Shown here: in pieces, positions 11,167-22,363 of the stretch
Position numbering within the stretch: the first letter of the stretch is position 1
How the letters are laid out: the number at the start of each line of letters is the position of its first letter
NCBI GenBank assembly: GCA_019454045.1
Contig: SKCR01017975.1
Span: forward strand, 144,355-208,354
DNA: 64,000 bases
Source: Zanthoxylum bungeanum
Taxonomy: Eukaryota; Streptophyta; Magnoliopsida; Sapindales; Rutaceae
Direction of reading: 5' to 3'
The notes under the pieces: model-generated
What the model was told of the DNA's origin: nothing
What the model saw: the letters and a program-made list of their open reading frames with translations, nothing else
Databases searched by the model: none
Translations under genes and position numbers: made by a program

Positions 11167-12501
11167 CTAATCCCCTTCAATAGGTTGCAATGGCAGGAAC
11201 TCTGCTACGGCTCGCCCTTTGATTACTTTGGAAGTGAGGTACTCAATGTCAAACTCTGTCAGCAACACTAACCATCTGCCCAACTTCCCCACTAGCGAAG
11301 GTACTGAATGCAGATACTTCAAGGGATTCTCCTTTGCTACCACCTGGATCTTGTAAGATTGGAAGTAATGACGTAATTTTCTGGACGTCCATACTACTTC
11401 CAAACAGATCTTCTCTACTTCTTGATAGCGGGCTTCGTACGGAAGCATCTTCTTACTGAGATAATAGACCACGTGCTCTACTCCCGTCTTATTTGTCTGT
11501 ACCATCATTGCCCCCAATGCTTCTGATTCTACGGCTAAATACAATACTAAGGGTTTGCTCGGTCTCGGAGGTTTCAATACATGAGGCTTTACCAAGTATT
11601 CTCTGATCTTGTTGAAGGCTGCTTGACATTGCTCATTCTATTTCACTGGTTGGTCTTTTCTCAGTAGTTTGAAGATAGGCTCACAGACTGATGTCAACTT
11701 GGCGATGAACCGACGGATGTACTGAATTTTCCTAATGAATGCTCTAACTTATTTCTTTGTCTTCGGTGAGGGCATTTCGGTGATTGCTTTGATCTTCTCA
11801 GAGTCTACCTCTTTTCCTCCCATTCCTACTGTATGTCCTAGCAATTTTTCTGATGTTACCCCAAACACACATTTCTTGGGATTCAGCCGCAAGTTGTATT
11901 TGTCAACTCTCTGAAGGAACTTCTCCAGTGCTTCTGGATGCCCGATTCTTGTCTCTGATTTCACCATCATGTCATCCACATATACTTCAATCTCTTTGTG
12001 CATCAAATCGTTGAATAATGTAGTGGCCATCCGCTGATAAATAGCTCCTGTATTCTTGAGCTCAAACGACATTACTATGTAACAATATATGCCCCACTCG
12101 GTGACAAAAGCCGTCTTGTGCTTGCCTTCTTCAACCATGAGAACCTGATTGTATCCTGAAAACCCGTCTTCAAATGAATCCATGGCAGATAAAGCTGCAC
12201 TCTCAACTAGCACGTCTATATGAGGTAGAGGAAAATCGTCTTTCGGGAAAGCCTTGTTAAGATCTCTATAGTCCACACATATTCTGACCTTCCCATCTTT
12301 CTTTGGCACCGGCACAATATTTTCCAACCACTCAGGATACTTCACTACTTCTAGGAATCCCACATCTATCTGTTTCTTGACTTCTTCTCTGACCTTTTCG
12401 GCCCACTCAGGCCTCATCCGTCGAAGTTTTTGTTTCACTGGCTTCATATTTGGATAAGTTGGTATTGTATATTGGGCAATGCTTTTGTCTACTCCAGGCA
12501 T
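11167..12501 (-). pseudogene. Reverse transcriptase and RNase H of Tat-like element
   Basis: RT lies at 11749-12501: PVPKKDGKVRICVDYRDLNKA, the palm segment MDSFEDGFSGYNQ, and the catalytic YVDDM box. RNase H follows at 11167-11595 with the region LYLAVESEALGAMMVQ and a terminal IEYLTSKVIKGRAVAEFL. In the first motif Val and Glu occupy positions where gypsy RNase H usually has Asp and Ser/Ala. Stops separate the RT thumb from RNase H (11596-11748). The open RT frame of 250 codons is among the better preserved parts of this copy. Confidence 0.9.
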
Positions 12502-12567
12502 GTCCTCATAGGACCAAGCAAATACTTTGGCATATTTGGCTAATATTTCTTCTAATTTCCCCCGCTC

Positions 12568-13169
12568 TTAAGAAGTAACCTCACTTACAATTAGAATTTC
12601 CTTGGGGCTCTCAGGTGTACCAAGGTTAAATGCATTTTTTTTGGTGGAGCTGATATCAAATATACTCAAGTCGTGCAAATTGAAAGGAAGAGACTCGGGC
12701 AAGTAAGCGAAATGATTTTCTTTATTGCTAGTAGATGCGGGAATACATTCAAATAAATCATAGAGATAAACATCTGCATCATCCGCAGATGCTTCATCTC
12801 TCATATCTGGGTCTTCCTCGGTTTCCTCTTTTTCCTCGAGGGTCAGGCTCTCCAACTTCATCAGCTCTTCTTCCATTTCTCTTCTTCCTTCTTCGCAATT
12901 TCTAATGCCAATGGCTTCTCACCCATCACATCCTGAAAGATCTCAAACCCGGGTACCACGATCCCATTGACTTCTACCGGTTCAGGTTCTCCCTGATATC
13001 CCGTTGCCTTCACAAAGAGTTCCATCAGCTTCAACCCTTTCTTCTTGGCCTTCAGCTTGTCCTCATCAGACTTGTACCCCATTCCTCTCCGAGTGGTCTG
13101 CCCATTAAAGTTTGGCAATGTTGAACATTTACCCGGCTCGAACTTCATTTTTTCCATGATCCTAGCCAC
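12568..13169 (-). pseudogene. Linker between protease and RT of Tat-like polyprotein
   Basis: Two overlapping minus-strand frames (12568-12876 and 12861-13169) give an acidic, low-complexity segment between protease and RT. RKxxxxxLPNFNGQTTRRGMGY-like wording (around 13080-13130) resembles the short motif often seen before RT in Tat elements. No catalytic domain is visible. The order between protease and RT supports its assignment. Confidence 0.55.
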
Positions 13170-13946
13170 CTAGGGTCCACCAACTCCTCAAAGGTTGTCG
13201 ACACTTGGAACCATGTGAAAGGTTGTATTTCCAAAGCGGCCACATCATTGTCACCCTCAGCTCGGATGGTGACAATCTCTCCCTCGTACGGAAACTTAAT
13301 AACCTGATGCAGAGTGGAGGTCACGTCCCCAAGCTTGTAGAACCACGGCCTTCCCAATAACAAAGCAAAAATGGCCGGGATATCCAGCACTGTGAACTCA
13401 ACCTCATCCTCAATCGATCTCACCTTAACTATTGCAGCGAAAGTGCCATCAACCCCTCGCTTACTATCACCATAAGCTTTGATAGTCATATTGGAGGGAC
13501 TTAGATCCGTCGTCTTTATACCCAACCTTGCCAAAATCTTCAATGGGCAAACGTTGATAGATGAGCCATCATCTATCATCACACAAGATGTCTTCTTGCC
13601 CCTCACTTCAGCCCTGATGAATAAAGGTCTATTATGGTTCCTCCTCAGAAAAGGTTATTATCTGCAAAGCTTCATTTCGCACTGATCCGACAAACATCAC
13701 GGGGTTGGCATCCTCCGGCACTAGTATCTTGCTCAAGGCCTCAACCAAGGCTCGCATGTGCGTCTGAGATGCACACAACAACTCCCAGATGCTCACTTGT
13801 GCTCGGGTCTTCCTTAACTGACGCAACACTGCATCCCCCTCAGCATTCTCCATATTTTCAGACACTTCTATGCATTCCGTTAACACTTCATTGCCTTTTT
13901 CTGCGGTATCACTATAAAAACGCCTACTACGGGTCATTCCCTTCAC
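13145..13946 (-). pseudogene. Retropepsin-like protease of Tat-like element
   Basis: The aspartic protease active site is VMIDDGSSINVCPL (around 13560), followed about 90 residues later by FALLLGRPWFYKLG, the flap and C-terminal hydrophobic part typical of Tat proteases. The upstream frame 13632-13946 supplies the N-terminal linker; a TAG separates the two parts at about 13630. The Asp and Gly of the active triad are present. Confidence 0.8.
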
Positions 13947-13976
13947 CTCATCTTCATCACTGCTCGAAAACTCCTC

Positions 13977-15329
13977 CTAAAAATTCTTCCTTTGTTCTTT
14001 TTCATCTTCGCTGTTGCTATCCCAAATCCATAGGCAAAAGGTTTGGTGATCAAAGGTTTGGAGGACAAGGTCTTCGGGTAGGCCAGAGTTGATCATGTAG
14101 GTAGGCGGTGGGACAGAGTGGTAGTTAGGCAGGGGGTTACGGTATGTGTTGGGCTGCTCTTTCTCGGGGTCAGGAGTTTTGTGGGAGTCAATTAGGTCCT
14201 GGATTTCATGGCAGAGGCGGGCACAGCTGTCGGTGTCATGGCCATTCTGTTTGTTTAAGTGACAGTATCGGTTCATGTTGAGGTTTGGTGGGGGAGGATT
14301 TGGGAGTGGTTTAGGCTCCAATGGTTTCAAAAGTCCTTGCCTTGTCAATTTCTCAAGTACTTTGGACAAAGGTCTGCCTAGGTTGGAAAACCGTCAGTTC
14401 TTAATGGCAGCAACTTCAACAGAAACAGGCTTAGCACCGGAGGATCCCCCAATAGTTCTCTTATTGAGACTATAAAACTTCCGATTCTCGGATTCCTCTT
14501 CTTCAATATCTATGATAGTCTCCCTCAACTGTCGGAAATCCACAATCATGGAGGTCATCCTCCTCAGCTTGCCATAAATTGAGGGCTTAATACCCTTGAT
14601 AATCATCTTTATATGGTCCTTCTTCGAAGGCCGAGTCTGCATCTTCAGAAATTGGCTTCTCCAGCGATCCACATATTCCTTGAAGCTTTGGTTTGGCTTC
14701 TGCTTGGTACTTTCTAAGTCCCAGAGTGACAAGTCGATCTCCAGATCTGTAACATACTGTTTCAAGAAGGCCTCCGCCAATTCCCTCCAATCCTCTTTGA
14801 TCTTCCTCTTCAGGCTGTGATACCATACCACGGGTGCCCCCTCGAGTGACATCCCAAACATTTTCTGGACCTGCCGCTTGGATAGACCCACTGAACTCAT
14901 AACTAAAACATACTATCGGAGATAGACCCGTGGGTACCCGTTCCCATTAAACTTGGCTATATCCGGCATTTTAGACTGAGCTGGCAACTATTCCTCAAAC
15001 GTCATTGCCTCATAATCCAATGGGTCTTCGTGCTTGCCCCTCATCTTTCAGGTAACTGACTCTACCTGATCTCGGAGTTTCTGCAGTTTAGTTTGAGACC
15101 CTGGCATTTTCCCCGCAGCATATTCAGCCATATCATCATCAAAACTTGGGATATCATCATTTAATCTAGTCGGAGGATCTTCACGCCCCTCATTCTTAGA
15201 GTTTCCCCCAGCACGGGGCATAGCCATATTGGCCATAGCGGTAGTCAAGGTTTGCAACTGTTCAGTAACCTTGGTGAGATTGATCTCTAACTGATCCATA
15301 CGGGATACCTCGTTCTCTGATTCACTCAT
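13977..15329 (-). pseudogene. Gag of Tat-like element, broken into three frames
   Basis: From the 5' side: 15048-15329 has a predicted coiled-coil N-terminus (MDQLEINLTKVTEQLQTLTTAM); 14901-15047 has stops but still reads MPDIAKFNGNGYPRVYLR; 14394-14900 is the capsid-like core (MFGMSLEGAPVVWYHSLK, then FKEYVDRWRSQFLKM); 13977-14369 holds a CHLNKQNGHDTDSC zinc-finger-like motif. The order matches plant Tat/Ogre gag. Several stops make it nonfunctional. Confidence 0.8.
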
Positions 15330-15360
15330 GTTTACTATTGGCCTTTTGATAAGTCTTCCC

Positions 15361-16273
15361 TAGGCATGGCAGACAGACCCGGACCCAGCCCGGGTCCGCA
15401 TGGACCCGGAAGACCCGGATCCGCTAAAAAATTACGGATCCGGGTCTTGTTTTGGAAGACCCGTATTATACCGGGTCCGGATGCGGGTCCGGGTATTTCC
15501 AGACCCGGGTACCCGGGACCCTGTATAATTAAAAAGAAAAAAAAATAACTTAACTTAACCTGTTAACCCTAAACGCCTAAACCTAATTCCTAAATCCCTC
15601 TCAGACAGACCAGACTCAATCTCTCAACTCAACTCTCAAATCAACCCACTCCAATCGCCAACATCTTCTTCAGTTCATCTTCTTCATCTTCTTCAATCTT
15701 CTTCAGTTCAGCTTCTTCAATCTTCTTCAGTTCTCCACGACCACGATCACGACTCAAAGTTCAGCTTCTTGTTTTGGATCTTTCTTTTTTTTTTGCCATT
15801 TCAACAAAGGCTTAGGGTTCTTGAAGCTAGGTACCGTGTTATGCTTAAGCAATTGTTTCAAAGGTGAATCTCAGTCGAAATTAGATTTTTTTTCTACATA
15901 TGGTTGACTAAATTGAATTGGGTTTGTTGTAAGTGGAAGAAATAACATGTCTGTTGTTGCTTGTTCACTTTGTTTATTTGAGTTGGGTTAGATATCAAAG
16001 GGAGCAAGAAAATTGATTTCTTAATAGAAAGCTGAGTGATAAAAGATGGTCTTAAAAAAAAAAAATTACGGAAGTGGAAGTGGAGCTAAAAAAAAATTAA
16101 AAAAAAGGTGGACAGTTGTGGATCCCGGGTCCGGATCCGGATATACCCGGATCCATTCCGGGTATACCCGGATCCGGACCCGGAAGTGCTTAACCGGTCC
16201 AAATCTGGACCCGGGTCCACCGAAGAACTTGCGGATCCGGATCCGGGTCCGGATCCGGAAATTGCCATCCCTA
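15361..16273. mobile_element. Nonautonomous hAT-like DNA transposon, 0.9 kb
   Basis: The ends are TAGGCATGGCAG on the left and, read inward from the right, TAGGGATGGCAAT, an imperfect terminal inverted repeat of hAT type. Both ends carry dense subterminal repeats built from GGATCCGGGT-like units (15375-15520 and 16120-16260) in both orientations. The middle is T/C-rich with TCTTCTTCA repeats (15660-15730) and A-tracts; no transposase is visible. Short Gly/Pro/Ser-rich ORFs come from the GGATCC arrays and are not genes. I could not confirm an 8-bp target duplication. Confidence 0.6.
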
Positions 16274-17247
16274 GAGGGAGCATCTATGGTGTCTTTTAAA
16301 ATTCTCAGTCAGCATGTATGTGTGCAATGCATGGAATATATAAGTCGGCCTCTTGCCATTTTAAAGCTTCAATCTCATTATTGCAAGGTGCAAACTTGTC
16401 CCAGTTGAAAAGGCCCAACATGTTTACAACTTTATGATAACATGGCTAAACAACTTCAAATGATAAGGGGCCCAAACACAGGATGGCCCATCGGCATTTT
16501 AGAAACTTTTAGCCCAATTATCATAAGATACGAACTCATCCCAGTTTGAATGGCCCAACAAGTTCGCATTTCTGACAAGAAGTCCAAATGAATCCAAATG
16601 ATGATGGTCCTAAGAATAAACATAAATAAACAATTTCAACTGGGTGGCCCATCAGTATTTTAGAAACCTTTAGCCCAATTGTCATAAGATACGAACTCAT
16701 CCCAGTTTAAATGGCCCAACAAGTTCACATTTCTGACAAGAAGTCAAATTGAATCCAAATGATGATGGTCCCTAAACACAAGCACAATGAAGTAGTTTCT
16801 ATTGGTCATACAACTATGGTCTACGTGTGGGTTTGTGGGAGTGTAGACAAAGGCTTTCGTTGGCGAAGGATTGCCCAAAACTAGGTCTCCCCACTCAAGG
16901 GTTCAAGCGACCAAGTGAGGGCACCTTTTTTATACCTTACGGTACGTGCCAACGAGTTATGATACGTGACTGACTGTTAAATGGATTTCCCGTTGTAGAT
17001 TCCCCAAAGGGAGGGTGGAGCGAACTCTCTTAAATACCCAAGCCTCTTAGGCTCTTATCGCTTGGTGACATGAATAAACAATGAGTCCTCCAAATTAGTC
17101 CATCACAGTAAGCTATGAGTAATGATTATTCAGGTGCCTTCAGCTTTTCCTTATAGAAAGGTAGTGAATGAAGAAAGACACCAAACCATTACTTAGCTCT
17201 AATAATGCCTTTGATTAACCCCTTCAACCAACGATAGACACAGTTAC
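16274..17247 (-). other. Leader region of Tat-like element with ~165-bp duplication
   Basis: No gene is seen. Two copies of a unit starting GGCCCATCRGYATTTTAGAAAC lie at about 16483-16640 and 16648-16790. The part 16860-17247, read on the minus strand, is clearly related to 47200-47560 in the leader of copia-D. The region ends at the Athila target duplication GTTAC (17243-17247) and resumes at 26552. Confidence 0.5.
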
Positions 17248-18905
17248 TGATGAGCGGAAAATATATCAATATTTACCGCCTCTTTAACTTAATATTTTGT
17301 TTAGTTTCTCGAGTTTGATGAACGTTTTGATGTGTTTTAGTTTATTTTGCAGATAAAATAATATCGGGTCTCAATGAAATCATTTAGGATGAAATATGGG
17401 TCAAATAAGGGCAATTATTGGACTTGATATATTAATTTTGGAGATTGGAAACTTGAAAGGGCGTTTTGACGAAGTGCAGTTTTGGGAATTCCAGTTTTGC
17501 GCATCTGTCGTATTTTGGACATAACGTTTGACTCAGATATCGGATTGAGCTGATTCAAGTGCCATATTAAATAAGACTCAAAGATATACAACTTTTAAAG
17601 AGAAAATGTTTTCGAATTCTGAAGAGTTCATGACCGAAATTGATGAACCATCCAGAAGTGTGTGATGTGTAATTATTAAAGTCATTATCAATCATTTTCA
17701 AATCAAAATATAAATTAATAACTATTTAAAATCTGACTTAATTAGGATACCGCTATATTGGCCGGTTGGAAATTAATTATAAATTGGTTTTAACCTGACT
17801 AAGTATGGATACCGCCTGGTTGGTCGGTTGATAATTAATTATTAATTTGACTTAATCAGGATACCGCCTATATGTCTGGTTGGTAATTATCACGCAAAGT
17901 TAATATATTATATTAAGGGAGATATCTAAAATAGTAGTAATAAAAGTTGATCCTCTAACCCTAGCATTTTCTTTTATTGTACTTTTACTTTATTTAATTT
18001 CAGTAATTTACTTTTCAGCAATTTACTTTCAGTAATTTACTTTTATTTTTTTTTACTTTTTACTTTTTACTTTTTACTTTTACTTTTTACTTTTTTTTAC
18101 TTTTCAGCAATTTACTTTTCAGAATTTACTTTATGTCTTTTATTTTATTTAAATTTTTACTACCCCTAAATATGTGTCATAACTAAGCCAGTTATCTGGG
18201 GTTGTGATGAAATCCAATATCACCGGTTTATAAGGGGTTAAATTATAGTTTGGGTAATATAAATGTTTATTTATTGAGTCTTAATCTTAATGCTTTTTAT
18301 TAACTGGCCATTAATAAAATTGAACTGGTAAACTTAAAATGAACTAGACATTGAGATTTTAAGTTTAAGACCTTAGACTCAATAGCCCACGATCTTCCTT
18401 GAGGATAGATAACCCTTTAATAGATTTCCTTACAGGATAGGAATATACCTGTCGGGCGGGGGTAGCCATAATTGGAACTTAAACTTAATGAATCCAGATA
18501 ATTTGGTTGATATAGACATATGGTTCAATTGGGTTATACTGGGTATTTGTGTCTGACCATCGACAGAGGCTTACACATAATTTAGTGTTCCAGGTTAATA
18601 AATCAATATATTACCCAACTTTAAGATAACCACTTCATCTTTAAAATGATATTAAAAGAAATCACAACCCTAGATAGTTTTTAATATTGAATTTTCTTAA
18701 AACCTATTTTCGACAATTTTATTTACTTGCTTTTAAATTTAGAATCGTCACCATTTCAAATCAATCAATCAACCTGTTAGATACTAGTAATCATTTGACC
18801 TAATAAAATTAATAGATTAGATATTAAGTCCTCGTGGGATCGATATTTTTATACTACTTGAACGATACGTGCGCTTGCGTTATATGTGTGTGTTTACGCT
18901 GGTCA
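17248..18905 (+). repeat. Athila-like 5' LTR (1658 bp), internally deleted
   Basis: This aligns with 24447-26551 but lacks about 447 bp that the 3' LTR has at roughly 24921-25377; the junction is near 17720 at a short A/T-rich match. The missing part includes the 3' LTR's palindrome and TATA box. Low-complexity TTTTTAC repeats lie at 18045-18100. Confidence 0.9.
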
Positions 18906-18911
18906 AGTTTT

Positions 18912-18929
18912 TGGCACCGTTGCTGGGGA
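18912..18929 (+). other. Athila-like primer-binding site
   Basis: TGGCACCGTTGCTGGGGA starts six bases after the 5' LTR. It resembles the tRNA-Asp-type primer site known for Athila elements, with two or so differences. Confidence 0.7.
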
Positions 18930-19026
18930 CTTATTTATCTTTTATTATTAGTTTAGGGGTTAGATACATTTACTTGTATCTAAATTTCTTTTTACTTATT
19001 GTTTTTGTGTTTCAGGTTCTCAGAAA

Positions 19027-20330
19027 CTTCATGAGATGAACCAGAAGCTTTGAACTCCGACCGCTTGACCCGGAAATTGAAAGAACCATCAGACAGTTGA
19101 GAAGGTAAAAGCGAGAAGGCCAAGAAGCTTTAGTCAACATGGAACCTGAACCTTTGAATGTTGCACCACCAATTCCCATTCGAGACAGAACTATTCCGGT
19201 GGTTGACAGACTCATTTCTTGTATTGTACTTCCTCCCTTACCAGCAAATACGTGTGACATCAAAACATGCATTCAGATGATTCAGCACTCAGTTCAGTTC
19301 GGGGGGAATGCAACTGAAGATCCTAATGCCCACATCAGCAACTTCCTGGAAGTTTGCGGCACTTTCAATTACAACAGAGAAGCGGAAGAAGCAATGAGAT
19401 TGCGAGTTTTTCCATACTCCTTGAAGGATAGAGCTAAAGCTTGGCTACATTCACTACCAGCAGGTTCTATCACAACTTGGAACACTTTAGCCACCAAATT
19501 TCTTGCAAAGTACTTTCCACCAGCCAGAACCAGAAAATTGAGGAATGACATCACATTCTTTCTACAACAAGATTCAGAATCCCTCTGCGAAGCTTGGGAA
19601 AGGTACAAAGATTTACTCCGGAAATGTCCTCACCATGAGATTCCAAAATGGCTTCAAGTCCAAACATTCTATAATGGACTTTCTGGAATAATGAGAACCA
19701 CAATCGATGCTGCTACTGGAGGAGCTTTAATGGTAAAATGAGAAGATCAAGCCTGGGAACTAATCGAATAAATGGCTAACAACAATTCCTTGTGGCCAAC
19801 AGAAAGGAGCATGATCCAAAGAATTGCAGGAATTTATGAAAGTGGAGCCAATACAGCAGTCAACACCAAGCTAGATCAGATATGCAAATTCATGGAAACT
19901 CTTACCACTGGATCCACAAGTTCGCCATATGGAGGAACACTAGAGTCGAACCAACTTGAAGAAACGGTGAATTTTGTCAACAATTTCAACAGGCAGGGGA
20001 ACAATCCATATTCCAACACCTACAACCCAGGGTGGAGGAATCATCCTAATTTTTCATGGAGCAACAATTCAGGCCAACAGCAGAACTATCCACCACCTGG
20101 ATTCCAGCAACAGAACAAAGGCCAGGAGCAGGCAAATGAACCAGGAATAGCAGAAGTGCTGGCTCAGTTAAAAAAGTACTATGCTATCTTTTAGAGCCAA
20201 TCAGCTTCCATCAAAGCACTGGAGAATCAAATTGGACAACTGGCCAATGCTCAGAGTTACAGACCACCAGGTAATCTTCCCAGCAACACATAACCCAATC
20301 CAAGGAACCGAGGGAAGGAGCAATGTCAAG
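19027..20330 (+). pseudogene. Athila-like gag, interrupted by stops
   Basis: The N-terminal part (19027-19138) reads in the gag frame but has TGA and TAA stops. The main piece, 19139-19741, has the Athila capsid segment: DPNAHISNFLEVCGTF, RVFPYSLKDRAKAWLHSLP, and LCEAWERYKDLLRKCPHHEIPKW. After a TGA the frame continues at 19742-20194 (DQICKFMETL, Asn/Gln/Pro-rich linker), then past a further stop into ALENQIGQLANAQSYRPPG, a typical late Athila gag motif. The strong family match and plus strand are seen; loss of function is inferred from the stops. Confidence 0.9.
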
Positions 20331-21300
20331 CCATTACTTTGAAAAGCGGTACTGAAATCAACAAAGATGTTGGAATCAAGATGTCCCAAGAAGAAGTTCC
20401 AAAAGAAGTTGAACAACAGATGGAGGAAAAACAGGAAAGGAAAAAGAGGCAAAGGAAAAAGAAGCAAAGGAAAAAGAACAGATCACCCCACCTCCATCTT
20501 TTCCTCAACGTCTTCAGAAGAACAAATTGGACAAGCAATTTTCCATGTTCCTGGAGATCTTTAAAAAGCTGCATATCAACATTCCATTTGCAGAAGCGTT
20601 GGAACAAATGCCCACATATGCCAAATTCATGAAAGATATTCTTTCACGAAAACGGAGATTGGGAGATTACGAGACAATAGCATTAACAGAAGAATGCATC
20701 GCTATCATTCAGAGGAAACTTCCCCCGAAGTTGAAAGATCCTGGCAGTTTCACTGTTCCTTGCGTCATAGGAGAACATAACTTTGGTAAGGCTTTGTGTG
20801 ATTTAGGTGCGAGTGTTAACCCGATGCCTTTTTCTATTTTCAGGAAATTACAGATTGGAGAAACAATGCCAACTTCAGTCTCACTACAACTTGCTGATAG
20901 AACGCTCGTATTTCCGAGAGGTGTAGTTGAAGATGTGCTGGTCAAGGTTGACAAATTCATTTTCCCAGCAGATTTTATTGTCCTTGATATGGAGGAAGAC
21001 GCAGACGTGCCAATCATCATTGGGAGACCATTCTTTGCTACAGGTCGAACCATTATTGATGTATAAAAATGAGAATTAACCATGAGGGTACATGACCAAG
21101 AAGTAACATTCAATATTTTCAAGGCCATGAATTTCCCAGATGATGAAAAGAATGAGGAATGTTTCAAACTCGATGTGATACACAGTACCATTCAGAACTC
21201 TGATGAAAGACAAAGTTCTACTGATAAAGTTAAAACATGTCAATTGCCTGTGGAGCCTAAATATAAAGCGTCTTTTGTACTGAAAGAGCCAATTCTTGCA
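20331..21300 (+). pseudogene. Athila-like protease region
   Basis: 20331-20526 is a Glu/Lys-rich linker in another frame. The open frame 20527-21066 (start near 20527, MDKQFSMFLEIFKKLHINIPF) holds the protease: FTVPCVIGEHNFGKALCDLGASVNPMPFSIF, with the active-site DLGAS, and VPIIIGRPFFATGRTIIDV at its end. A stop at 21064 is followed by the continuing segment MRVHDQEVTFNIFKAMNFP (21082 on). The active-site Asp is present, so the protease fold is largely intact. Confidence 0.85.
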
Positions 21301-21700
21301 CTACAAGCAACAGAAGAGAAAAAGTTCCACCAGCTCAACGAATTGGAGGAATTTCACATATAGCGTTTTGAGGATGCCAAATTGTACAAAGAAAAGGGCA
21401 AGAAAAGACATGATGAGAAGATAGTGCGCATACAATTGGAACCAGGGCAAAAGGTACTGTTAAACAAATCAAGGGGGAAATTCTTCCCATGGAAGCCAAA
21501 ATAACGGTGGTCAGGTCCATTTGTGATCACCAAGGTTTTACCAGACAGAGCCGTTGAGATACATGATCCTGACGCTAACAAAACTTTCAAGGTTAAAAAC
21601 AAGCGTGTCAAGCACTACTGGGGAGAATCATTTGAGCGACAAAAAAAAAAGTGTTACACTTTCAAATCCAGCTTAACGTTCGAGAAGTCAAGTCTGGCTG
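21301..21700 (+). pseudogene. Integrase C-terminal tail joined directly to the protease region
   Basis: Right after the post-protease segment the sequence reads HQLNELEEF, then a stop, YKEKGKKRHDEKI, LEPGQKVLLNKSRGKFFPWKPK, a stop, RWSGPFVITKVLPDRAVEI and KRVKHYWGESF. This is the basic C-terminal end of Athila integrase. RT, RNase H and the catalytic DDE core are not present between protease and this tail. Either the element lost about 3 kb of pol, or it descends from an already shortened lineage. Confidence 0.8.
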
Positions 21701-21814
21701 ACGACTTTAAACTTAGCGCTAGCAGGGAGGCAACCCATGCAATTTGTGTATATATTGTGATCTGGTGTGTTTTATTTTTGTGTGTTTAATTTTTGCAGGT
21801 TTAGTCATTTCAAG

Positions 21815-22363
21815 ATGGAAGATGCTCTCGCAAATCTTCACAAGCAATTTCCTTCTCTCCCTCAAAAATCTCTGATGAAAGTTTACAAAGCTCGCTTAGA
21901 ACGGATGAGGTTACTGATAATCAAAGGTATTCCTAATGACATTCGTTGGGTAATTGAAGCACGAGTCCGATTGGCAGGTGAGTCTTCTTACTCTTTTATT
22001 TCACATCTTTCTGGTTTAGGAAAGAGCACATATGCTAAAAAGAGAAGAGCCAAAAGAATGTGTGTTTGTTATAAATGTGCTCGCATGTTTTGTAATACTC
22101 GTTGTCGTTCTTTAGGAATGGTGTCTGATAACCGCGAAGATAAGATTAACTTCATTAGGGATGGCTTGAGTAAGAAGTCTTTGGATGACATATCTAAAAC
22201 TCTTGAGACGTATCCCAGTGGATGTGTGTATCATGAAATTCGCATGTTATATGCACAATTCCAAAAGGAAAGACAATTGTTAAGTCTCGGGAATCTGACT
22301 CAAAAAGACCCTGTTTGCCAATTTATAAGAAAATTGGATGGGAAGCTTGTCCCTGACGCATAG
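21815..22363 (+). CDS. Nucleic-acid-binding-protein-like ORF (Betaflexiviridae-type zinc finger)
   Basis: An intact ORF of 182 residues starts at the ATG at 21815; the same frame stays open upstream to 21767. The centre has a basic patch and cysteine cluster, GKSTYAKKRRAKR then CVCYKC and CNTRC, and later NFIRDG. A Gly-Ser/Thr-aromatic-Ala-Arg/Lys-rich patch followed at once by paired cysteines is the signature I know from the small cysteine-rich nucleic-acid-binding proteins of carla- and vitiviruses, several of which suppress RNA silencing. No membrane segment is seen, unlike Athila env-like ORFs. A splice-acceptor-like TTTTTGCAG ends at 21798. The viral link is motif recognition only; another zinc-binding family is possible. 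Confidence 0.5.
   Translation: MEDALANLHKQFPSLPQKSLMKVYKARLERMRLLIIKGIPNDIRWVIEARVRLAGESSYSFISHLSGLGKSTYAKKRRAKRMCVCYKCARMFCNTRCRSLGMVSDNREDKINFIRDGLSKKSLDDISKTLETYPSGCVYHEIRMLYAQFQKERQLLSLGNLTQKDPVCQFIRKLDGKLVPDA

Noticed and set aside
15366..16408. Gly/Pro/Arg-rich ORFs on both strands
   Set aside because: They are translations of GGATCCGGGT repeats at the ends of the hAT-like element.
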